Assembly: GCA_905211485.1 (NCBI GenBank)
Contig: CAJMAW010000038.1
Span: 1 to 23,407, forward strand
DNA: 23,407 bases
Direction of reading: 5' to 3'
DNA from: an uncultured Lentisphaeria bacterium
GTDB taxonomy: Bacteria; Verrucomicrobiota; Lentisphaeria; Victivallales; UBA1829
Positions 15,879 to 22,356 of this stretch are shown here, one piece after another (within the stretch, counting starts at the first letter, position 1; each line of letters starts with the position of its first letter). Both the position numbers and the translations under genes were made by a program. The notes below the pieces were generated by a model that was not told the origin of the DNA, searched no databases, and saw only the letters and a program-made list of their open reading frames with translations.

Positions 15879-16805
15879 TCATGGACGGAAGCGGAGAGGG
15901 GCCTTTTGTCCCTTCCGGGACCAGGGATCTTCAAAAAGGAAGAGCTGGAAGGGATGTTGTCTTGCCAGGAATTCCAGTTCTGAAACATAGATTCTGAGAA
16001 AGGGGAGAAGGGAATTCCTGTCCCGTCCCTGCATGATCGGACGGATGACGGGGCCGTGACGGATGCCGAGGATCCGGTGTCTTTTCCGCCTGACGGCCGA
16101 AAGAACCTGAATCGGGCATTGACAGCGTGCTGCGAGATAGAAGGCTGCGATGGGGAATTCCGCCTCTTCGCCGAGGAAAGGGACCCGGACTCCCTTCTGT
16201 TCATGACACCTGTCTCCCATGATGCAGACGATTTCCCCCTGTTCGATGGCCTCGCATGCTTCCGGGAGTCCTCCCATGGGCGAGCGGGTGGAAATGCTGC
16301 GCCATGGGATTTTCAAGCGGTTGGAAGCAAGGGTCTTTTCCACATTTCTGTTCTGATCCGGTGTGACCAGCAGATTGACCGGACGCGTGGCGATGTTCAG
16401 TTCCTGAATCAGCGCCTGCCATGGTCCGAAGTGGGAGAGCAGCAGAATGAATCCCCTGTGTTCCCCGGCATCGAGAGCGGAAAAGGTGTCAGGTGTCTCA
16501 TATTCCCATTGGAGCATGTTCCCGAGGCGCGATGCAAATGCTTCCAGCAGAGCCTGGCCCTGACTGGTGAACAAAGCCCATCTGCAGTAAAATCTTTTCA
16601 GTCGTCCCGCTTCGGGGAAACGGTGTTTCAGATATGCGGAAGCCGCGTCTGCCGCCTTTCTGTCGAAAAGGGCGTAGAAAAAGGCCACTGCCCAGACGAA
16701 TTCCGCAGCACGGTTCACTCCGAGCAGACGCAGCAGAATTTTGAAAAAGGCAATTCCGGGAGCGGATCCGCGGCTGTCGCTCAGATTGTTTTTGTCAGGA
16801 CTCAT
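15879..16805 (-). CDS. LpxL/HtrB-like acyltransferase (LPLAT family)
   Basis: This 308-residue membrane-associated acyltransferase probably transfers an acyl chain from a carrier to a lipid or sugar acceptor. A hydrophobic N-terminal anchor (~35-48) precedes the LPLAT core 'GFILLLSHFGPWQ'. Here H125 is followed five residues later by Q130, where the classical HX4(D/E) motif has an acid. Later motifs are 'GEIVCIMGDRCHEQKGVRVPFLGEEAEFP' and 'FRP' near the C-terminus. It overlaps the end of the GT2-DUF2062 gene by 11 bases and has a GGAGA ribosome site. It is the last gene of the lipid/polyene run. Acyltransferases of this type are standard members of aryl-polyene clusters, where they attach the product to a membrane lipid. 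Confidence 0.82.
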   Translation of the reverse strand: MSPDKNNLSDSRGSAPGIAFFKILLRLLGVNRAAEFVWAVAFFYALFDRKAADAASAYLKHRFPEAGRLKRFYCRWALFTSQGQALLEAFASRLGNMLQWEYETPDTFSALDAGEHRGFILLLSHFGPWQALIQELNIATRPVNLLVTPDQNRNVEKTLASNRLKIPWRSISTRSPMGGLPEACEAIEQGEIVCIMGDRCHEQKGVRVPFLGEEAEFPIAAFYLAARCQCPIQVLSAVRRKRHRILGIRHGPVIRPIMQGRDRNSLLPFLRIYVSELEFLARQHPFQLFLFEDPWSRKGQKAPLRFRP

Positions 16806-18102
16806 GTTTCAGGAATCTCCTTTGAAGAAAACGGGCGGAAATCCAGACCGCAAGACCGCTCAGAAGTGCGAAAACGGGGCCCAGAATCAGACTGCCGATC
16901 AGCCATTCGAGCAGACGTTCCGGACTTTGTGTGACAAGAAGCTCGAAATCCGGATTCGTCAGAAAACTCCCGTGCCTCAGAAAATATCCCGTTTCGATGC
17001 AGAGAATGGGAGTCAGCGGCGGCATGAACGGATGCTGAATGGTCAGGGCCATGATTTTGTTCAGGTGCAGTCTGGCCGTCACATAGAGAATCGCAATGGA
17101 ATGGAATCCGAAGATCGGTAGCACGGCAAGAAGAGTTCCCGCGGCGGCGGAGGCGGCAAGTCCGCCTGGCGTCGTGTGCTCTTTCAGAAGATGGAGGAAA
17201 AGTTTCTTCGGGTGAAGGAGAAGGGAGAAGGAGGGGGTGATGTCCTCCTCCCCGCCACGATGTGGAGATATGCCTGCTGCATCGCGTGTGCGGTCCTTTC
17301 CCTTTTCCTCCGCGCGGAGCCTCCTCTCCCGGAACGACGGAAGTTTTCTGTGAGGGAAGGGCAGAAGTCTTCTCCCCACCAGACGGCAGTGGGTGAGGGA
17401 AATCCGCCAGTTGTCCAGTCCCTTCCTGAAGTGCGAAACCCGTTCCCCCGCGGGGAGGTAACAAATGCGGATCGCCGTTTCCCGGACGGACAGTCCCGCC
17501 CAGACCGCGCGAGTCAGAATTTCCGTTTCAAAATCGTAATGTGCCGCAGAACAGCGGATTTCCCGGAACAGTTCAAGCGGATAGGCCCGGAATCCGCTCT
17601 GGCAGTCCTGGAGAACGAGTCCGGTTTCGACCCGCATCCAGAAATTGGCGAAATTTCTGCCGAAGCGGCTGGACGCGGGGATCTGTTCGGGCATGGAGTC
17701 GAAGTCGCGGACTCCGATGAGAAGGGAATGGGGCTCCTGGCGCATGAGTGGCAGGAAAAGCGGAATGTCTTCCGGGAAGTGCTGCCCGTCTGCGTCGAGA
17801 GTGAGCATGTATCCGGTTTCCGGGCTGTGTGTCAGAAGAAAATCAGCGGCGGAAAGCAGCGCGGCGCCTTTTCCGAGATTGCGTTCATGGCGGAGAAAAG
17901 GAATCTCGCGTGAACGGCAGAAGGCGGGAATGTCCATATCCGTGGATCCGTCGTCGACAATCAGCAGCGCGGGGCTGAAGCGGAGGGTCCGTTCCAGCAC
18001 TTCCTCCAGAGTTCCCGCATTGTTGAAAACCGGAATAACTGTGACGAAGAGGGGGGGCTCCCTGTCCGCCGCCGGATCGTTTTTCCCCTCCCGGCCGTTC
18101 AT
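16795..18102 (-). CDS. GT2 glycosyltransferase fused to DUF2062 membrane domain
   Basis: This 435-residue two-domain protein starts at 18102, where its ATG overlaps the radical SAM stop (ATGA) behind a GGAGGGG ribosome site; the longer in-frame extension is an Arg/Pro-rich shadow. Residues ~18-240 are a dolichol-phosphate-mannose-synthase-like GT2 domain: 'TVIPVFNNAG', 'LLIVDDGSTD', 'RNLGKGAAL', and the metal motif D103-A-D105-G-Q-H. Residues ~255-295 are a charged linker. The C-terminal part (~310-430) is DUF2062, a small helical membrane domain ('PGGLAASAAAGTLLAVLPIFGFHS', 'IQHPFMPPLTPILCIETGYFLR'). It is predicted to transfer a sugar to a lipid carrier at the inner membrane. It is probably a tailoring enzyme of the cluster. 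Confidence 0.87.
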   Translation of the reverse strand: MNGREGKNDPAADREPPLFVTVIPVFNNAGTLEEVLERTLRFSPALLIVDDGSTDMDIPAFCRSREIPFLRHERNLGKGAALLSAADFLLTHSPETGYMLTLDADGQHFPEDIPLFLPLMRQEPHSLLIGVRDFDSMPEQIPASSRFGRNFANFWMRVETGLVLQDCQSGFRAYPLELFREIRCSAAHYDFETEILTRAVWAGLSVRETAIRICYLPAGERVSHFRKGLDNWRISLTHCRLVGRRLLPFPHRKLPSFRERRLRAEEKGKDRTRDAAGISPHRGGEEDITPSFSLLLHPKKLFLHLLKEHTTPGGLAASAAAGTLLAVLPIFGFHSIAILYVTARLHLNKIMALTIQHPFMPPLTPILCIETGYFLRHGSFLTNPDFELLVTQSPERLLEWLIGSLILGPVFALLSGLAVWISARFLQRRFLKHES

Positions 18103-19508
18103 GACAAATCCCCTCCTTCCCCTTCTTTTTCCCCTTCTTTTTTCTCTTTCTCTTCCCCTTTCAGGAAACGGTTGACGGCAAGGAGTCCGATTCTGTGAAT
18201 CATCCTCAGTTCCCTTTGCCGCGCATGAGGCGGATAAATGCAGAATGGATGATCTGCAAAGGCTTCGGAAAGAATTCGGTGCAGTTTTTCCGGGTCGATT
18301 CCCGCTGCGAAGTAATAGCGTTCTTCCAGTCCGTCCCACGAATCCGGCAGGAGCTTTTCCTTTTTTGCGAGTTCCAGAAGCGGGGTGCCGGGCAGGATGC
18401 GGACGCCGGAAAAGATCAGATGAAAGGCGTTTTTCACGGAAAGAAGATTGCCGATGCCTTCCCGGACGGTGTCCCAGGTTTCCCCGGGTCCGCCGAAAAT
18501 CAGGTTCGTGGTGACCCGGATCTGCCTGCGCGTGAGGAGTCCGCAGGCATGGGCGGCTTCGCGGAAGGAAAAGGATTTCCCCATTGCTTTGAGTGTGGCA
18601 TCGCTTGCTGCATCCACGCCGAGTTCCGCGGAGACGAGTCCGCATTCCTTCAGGAGAGCGGCATCCTCATCCGTCAAACCGGCCGGCGTGAGAAAGGCCG
18701 AAAAGGGGATGGATTTTTCCCCGCTGCGTTTTTTCAGGATCCTCAGGAGATCCCGGAAGAGCCCTTCCGGATCATTGAAGACCGAGTCCGTGAATGCGAG
18801 TACGGCATCGGGATGTTTCCTCTGCAGGGAAAGCATGTCCCTCACGACGGATTCAGGATCCCTTGCCCGGATCGTTCTCCCCTCCAGCGCCGGATAACTG
18901 CAGTAGACGCAGCGGAAAGGGCATCCGCGTTTCGACTGGAGAGGAATCACATGGGATTCCCTGCAGTAATACTCCGTGATGTCCTCCTGATAGAGCGGGG
19001 CGGACTGGCGGAGAGGCCGTTTGCCGCGGAGCAGACGCCTTACGGGCTTTTCTCCCTTCTCCAGCGCACGGACGAGTTCCCTGACGGATTCCTCTCCTTC
19101 CCCCGCCACCGCGTAATCCGCTCCCGAACGCTCCAGCAGCAGATCCGGCAGAAGCGAGAAACCGGCCCCCCCCAGAATCAGCTGTTCCGGGAAATTTTCT
19201 TTGCAGAAGCGCGCGACTTCCAGCGGAAAATCCAGAAGACTTTCCTCCTTTTCATCCCTGCTGTTGACCGAATCCACGTTCCGGATTCCGAGTCCGATAA
19301 GTCCTGGGCGGAATGTTCTGTAGACTTCGGAGAGTGTTTCCTTCCAGCTTCCGTCCCGTGCGCAGGGGGCCAGATCAAGCTGCCGGACGCTGTGTCCTTC
19401 TTCCGAGAGCGCTCCGGCAATCACGCTGATCCCGAGCGGATAAACCGGATAGGGATCTTCGCAGAGATTGGCGGAAATCAGAAGCACTCTCATGGGAAAC
19501 AGATTCAT
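18099..19508 (-). CDS. B12-binding radical SAM enzyme
   Basis: This 469-residue protein has two domains. Residues ~5-160 resemble a cobalamin-binding Rossmann domain ('RVLLISANL', 'YPLGISVIAGAL', 'LILGGAGFSLLPD', 'GADYAVAGEGEE'), without a clear DxHxxG histidine, which is common in this enzyme class. Residues ~185-400 are the radical SAM barrel, with the iron-sulfur motif C196-x3-C200-x2-C203 (RGCPFRCVYCSY) and 'TTNLIFGGPGETWDTVREG'. The C-terminus ends in a Lys/Glu-rich tail. It is coupled by ATGA overlaps to both neighbours, so it belongs to the pathway. Enzymes of this class perform methylations and C-C bond rearrangements at unactivated carbons. Related proteins occur next to FabF/FabZ homologues in proposed ladderane-lipid clusters. 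The reaction here is unknown. Confidence 0.88.
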   Translation of the reverse strand: MNLFPMRVLLISANLCEDPYPVYPLGISVIAGALSEEGHSVRQLDLAPCARDGSWKETLSEVYRTFRPGLIGLGIRNVDSVNSRDEKEESLLDFPLEVARFCKENFPEQLILGGAGFSLLPDLLLERSGADYAVAGEGEESVRELVRALEKGEKPVRRLLRGKRPLRQSAPLYQEDITEYYCRESHVIPLQSKRGCPFRCVYCSYPALEGRTIRARDPESVVRDMLSLQRKHPDAVLAFTDSVFNDPEGLFRDLLRILKKRSGEKSIPFSAFLTPAGLTDEDAALLKECGLVSAELGVDAASDATLKAMGKSFSFREAAHACGLLTRRQIRVTTNLIFGGPGETWDTVREGIGNLLSVKNAFHLIFSGVRILPGTPLLELAKKEKLLPDSWDGLEERYYFAAGIDPEKLHRILSEAFADHPFCIYPPHARQRELRMIHRIGLLAVNRFLKGEEKEKKEGEKEGEGGDLS

Positions 19509-20323
19509 TCCTGCTGTTTGATGAAGAGTCTTGAGGGCGGAAGCTCGGGATCCTCCAGCAGAGTGCTCCCTTTCGTGAAACAGAAGGCATACAGAATGCC
19601 ACCGATGAAATGGAAGAGAAGAACCCGTTCGTTTTCATCTTCTTCCAGAAGAAATTCAATTTCATCCCAGAGCAGTTCGTTCCTGTCGAGCGGATCCATG
19701 TAATAGGCGGGTCCGTTCAGACCAAGAGAGATCGCCGCCTCGCAGAGCGGGGTGCTTGGAAGAGTGCCGACAAAGAGGTGTCCTCTTCCCAGATGCCGCC
19801 CGTTTTCCAGATAATCCCGGTAATAGAGAAGATTCTCCTGATGACAGCCTTCGCGTCCGCAGTCCAGCACGGCGGTCCTGGAAAGACTTGATCTTGAGTA
19901 TGTTGCTGTCTGTCTTCTCTGTCCGGGAGCGGCTGTTTCCGTTTTGTCTGCGGCGGATTCTGATTTCGAGGGCGTTTTTTGAAAAGGACGGCTCTCCATC
20001 CCCATCTTTTTCTTCTTCTCTGCCGCAGGCGCAGCAGTTCCGGGATCGGGATGCGGCGAAGCGGAGGAGATGCGGGAAAAGGCGTCTCGGAAAGCGAGGA
20101 GGGCGCCGATGATGTAGGCACGGCTTTTGGAATCGCTCCTCCTGAAATTTTCAAGGCGGGCTTCAGGGACGCCGGGGAGTTCCCGGACCTGCCTGAGCAG
20201 ATCCTGCCAGTTTCCTCCGGAAAGGAGACCCGGCCCCGGAGAGGACATCTGTTCTCCCGTTCTGTGTTCCAGGTCAATTCTGGATCCTCCTATGAGTTTC
20301 CAATGGAATAACTTTGGATTCAT
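19505..20323 (-). CDS. Ketosynthase-like protein without active-site cysteine (chain-length-factor-like)
   Basis: This 272-residue protein starts at 20323, overlapping the ketosynthase stop (ATGA) with a GGAGG site; the longer in-frame extension is a shadow of that gene. It looks like the N-terminal half of a ketosynthase: 'DSKSRAYIIGALLAFRDAF', then 'GHLFVGTLPSTPLCEAAISLGLNGPAYYMD'. The second stretch matches the strand-helix just before the active-site Cys, but no Cys follows and no His/His motifs are present. Residues ~85-150 are a Ser/Pro/Lys/Ala-rich, probably disordered insertion. It is adjacent to the complete ketosynthase and probably forms a heterodimer with it, as the KS:CLF pairs of aryl-polyene systems do. 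That pairing is inference. Confidence 0.65.
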   Translation of the reverse strand: MNPKLFHWKLIGGSRIDLEHRTGEQMSSPGPGLLSGGNWQDLLRQVRELPGVPEARLENFRRSDSKSRAYIIGALLAFRDAFSRISSASPHPDPGTAAPAAEKKKKMGMESRPFQKTPSKSESAADKTETAAPGQRRQTATYSRSSLSRTAVLDCGREGCHQENLLYYRDYLENGRHLGRGHLFVGTLPSTPLCEAAISLGLNGPAYYMDPLDRNELLWDEIEFLLEEDENERVLLFHFIGGILYAFCFTKGSTLLEDPELPPSRLFIKQQE

Positions 20324-21435
20324 TTTGCTTCCTCCAGAATAAGGACTGCGTTGAGTCCTCCGAATCCGGAATTCATCGTGAGAATGCGCGGAACGGAGAG
20401 GCGGCGCACTTCTTTGGAAAGCATTTCCTCGGCACCTTCTCCCGGAGTTTCGAGCGAGGTCTGCGGAGGAATCAGCCCCGTCTGCAGCATTTTGACTGCA
20501 ACGGCCGCCTGAACAATCCCCGCGCCCGCCAGCGTGTGCCCGCATCCGCCTTTGACGGAGATAAGCGGTTTTTTCGGAAGTCCTTTGTAAAGAATATTCA
20601 ACGCATTGATTTCCATGGCGTCGTTGTATTTTGTTCCGGTGCCGTGGCCGATGACGGCGCCGATGTCTTCCGCTTTCAGGCCCGCCTGAGCAAGCGCTTT
20701 CCAGACGGCTTCCGCAAGCATTTCGCCGCTTTCCATGGGAGCGGTGATGTGGACTGCGTCGCAAGTCATTCCCCATCCGCTGATTTTTGCCAGAACATCC
20801 CAGCCGTTTTCCTGGGCCTTCTGCGCGCTTGTGAGTCCGAGGATTCCGGCGGAATCTCCGAGAATGAGTCCGGTGCGGTTCTGATCGTAGGGCCGTGAAG
20901 GCGTTTCCGTCATGGCCCGCAGGGTCGCGAAGCCGGAGAAGACGAATTCGCTGACATAGTCGCACCCCGCGATCAGGGCGTAATCCAGCCGTCCCGCGCG
21001 GATCATGGCTCCCGCCCTCGCAATGGCGCTGTTGGACGATGCGCAGGCGGCGGAAACCACCATCCCGCGTTTTTTCCCGAAACGTTTCAGGGCTTTCTCC
21101 AGAAGCGAGTCGGATGTGCAGCGGCCTTCCGGATTTTCCAGCCGTTCAATTTCTCCGAGCGTGCTTGCCAGCATCAGGAGCGCGTCTTCCGGGAAGAGGG
21201 AGGCGCATTTGGAAAGATAGTCCAGAAATTGTTCCGGAATGGGCTTCTGCGGATCCAGAAGCCCTTCCGGGACGGTCCCCGCCAGAAGAGAATGAAATTT
21301 TTCATTTTGAAAGCGTCTGACGCAGGAAAAGGCGTGGCGCCCTTCCATCAGCCCTTCCCAGCAGGCATCGACTCCCGCCCCATAGGCGCTCAGAAGATCC
21401 ATGGCAGCGATGACGACGTCATTTGCTTTCAGCAT
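20320..21435 (-). CDS. Beta-ketoacyl-ACP synthase (FabF-like)
   Basis: This 371-residue condensing enzyme extends a carrier-bound acyl chain by decarboxylative Claisen condensation. All catalytic residues are present: C131 (SAACASSNSA), H264 (GHGTGT), K295 and H300 (VKGGCGHTLAGAG), plus the end motif 'MNSGFGGLNAVLIL'. The start at 21435 has an AGGAGA site and lies 17 bases inside the end of the thioesterase gene. It is about 40 residues shorter than E. coli FabF, mostly between the N-terminal region and the Cys. That is close to the segment best preserved in the downstream cysteine-less partner. Its place in a cluster with a thioesterase, hotdog protein and exporter argues for a special lipid or polyene rather than housekeeping fatty-acid synthesis. 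Confidence 0.92.
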   Translation of the reverse strand: MLKANDVVIAAMDLLSAYGAGVDACWEGLMEGRHAFSCVRRFQNEKFHSLLAGTVPEGLLDPQKPIPEQFLDYLSKCASLFPEDALLMLASTLGEIERLENPEGRCTSDSLLEKALKRFGKKRGMVVSAACASSNSAIARAGAMIRAGRLDYALIAGCDYVSEFVFSGFATLRAMTETPSRPYDQNRTGLILGDSAGILGLTSAQKAQENGWDVLAKISGWGMTCDAVHITAPMESGEMLAEAVWKALAQAGLKAEDIGAVIGHGTGTKYNDAMEINALNILYKGLPKKPLISVKGGCGHTLAGAGIVQAAVAVKMLQTGLIPPQTSLETPGEGAEEMLSKEVRRLSVPRILTMNSGFGGLNAVLILEEAK

Positions 21436-21910
21436 GATGGAACTCTCCTTTTTTCCAGCGTGTCCTGCATTCTTCCCAGAGTTCCGGGGAGAACCAGAGC
21501 GGAGTGGCACTCTCAAGTTCAGTGAAGATCTGAACGGTATAGCCTCTGGCGTGAATGGTCCCGGAAGCGCTGTCCCGGAGCGTGTACTGCACGTTGATCC
21601 GCGCCCCCTCGTTCCAGAAGAGGGCGGCTTCGGTTTCAAACTCCTCATCCAGACGCAATGTCCTGAAGTAGTCCACGTGGAACTGCACGATGGGGGCGGA
21701 AAGGCCCGCATCTCTGAGCTGTTTCCAGGAAATGCCGCATTTGCGCGTCAGTTCCGTATGCGCCTCTTCAAAGAAGGAGGCATAGCGCCCGTGCCAGACG
21801 ATCCCAAGCGCGTCCACTTCGCTGAAGCGGGCCCGCCGGCCTGTTACACGGACCCGGACGGGCGGGGGAGAGCCTGGATCTGTCCTGAAATAATCCTGAA
21901 GTCGTTTCAT
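21419..21910 (-). CDS. 4HBT/YbgC-type acyl thioesterase
   Basis: This 163-residue single hotdog-fold protein carries the 4-hydroxybenzoyl-CoA-thioesterase signature 'FSEVDALGIVWHGRYASFFEEA'. D33 is at the catalytic position, H40 lies close to it, and E48/E49 are on the central helix. The rest follows the family ('APIVQFHVDYFRTLRLDEEFETEA'). It is predicted to hydrolyse an acyl-CoA or acyl-ACP thioester, either releasing a product or editing intermediates. Its start overlaps the upstream stop by 4 bases (ATGA). Thioesterases of this family are regular members of aryl-polyene clusters. Confidence 0.88.
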   Translation of the reverse strand: MKRLQDYFRTDPGSPPPVRVRVTGRRARFSEVDALGIVWHGRYASFFEEAHTELTRKCGISWKQLRDAGLSAPIVQFHVDYFRTLRLDEEFETEAALFWNEGARINVQYTLRDSASGTIHARGYTVQIFTELESATPLWFSPELWEECRTRWKKGEFHHAESK

Positions 21911-22356
21911 TCTGTGTTTTTCCTGTGAAAAAGCAGTTGCATGGAGGCGATCTTCCGCTCCCCGAGGAAAAATTCAACATCTGCGCGGAGATGGAGCGGG
22001 CGGCGCGGATCTCTGCAGACTGGAAGCGGATCTCCTCCGCGGGGGGATTCCCCGTTTTCCTCTCTGATGATTTCTCCCTTTACAGTCAGTTCGCTTCCCG
22101 GATGTACCGGGGCGGTGAATTTTGCGCGTCTGACAGATGCAAGGGTCAGGGCTTCCCCTTTGCAGCAGGGAAAAAGTCCCGTGAATTTTACGGCCGCGGA
22201 AATCAGCAGGATTCCCGGAAGCACCGGATTGCCGGGAAAATGACCGGCAAAGACAGGCAGATCCGCCGGAATGCGCAGACTCGCGGAAAGAATGGCTCCG
22301 CCCTTTCCGGGGACGGGGGAAAAAAAGTGATCCTGACTGATGAGTTCCATTGTCAT
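21907..22356 (-). CDS. FabZ/ApeI-like hotdog protein, dehydratase-like with altered active site
   Basis: This 149-residue hotdog protein has the dehydratase motif 'FAGHFPGNPVLPGILLIS', with H39 as the catalytic His. In FabZ the partner Glu sits 14 residues later; here that position is S53, so normal 3-hydroxyacyl-ACP dehydratase chemistry is doubtful. It may bind acyl-ACP without catalysis, act with another subunit, or use another residue. The start at 22356 overlaps the upstream stop (ATGA); a second Met follows at residue 3. An unusual Arg/Pro/Gly-rich loop at ~102-120 interrupts the usual strand order. It is co-translated with the thioesterase and ketosynthase. Confidence 0.78.
   Translation of the reverse strand: MTMELISQDHFFSPVPGKGGAILSASLRIPADLPVFAGHFPGNPVLPGILLISAAVKFTGLFPCCKGEALTLASVRRAKFTAPVHPGSELTVKGEIIREENGESPRGGDPLPVCRDPRRPLHLRADVEFFLGERKIASMQLLFHRKNTE

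Noticed and set aside
18103..18645. N-terminal extension of the GT2-DUF2062 gene to 18645
   Set aside because: The extension is Arg/Pro-rich and antiphase to the radical SAM gene; the ATG at 18102 has a strong ribosome site and ATGA overlap.
18195..19703. 502-residue open frame on the + strand opposite the radical SAM gene
   Set aside because: The CX3CX2C motif and operon overlaps establish the - strand gene; this frame is antisense shadow.
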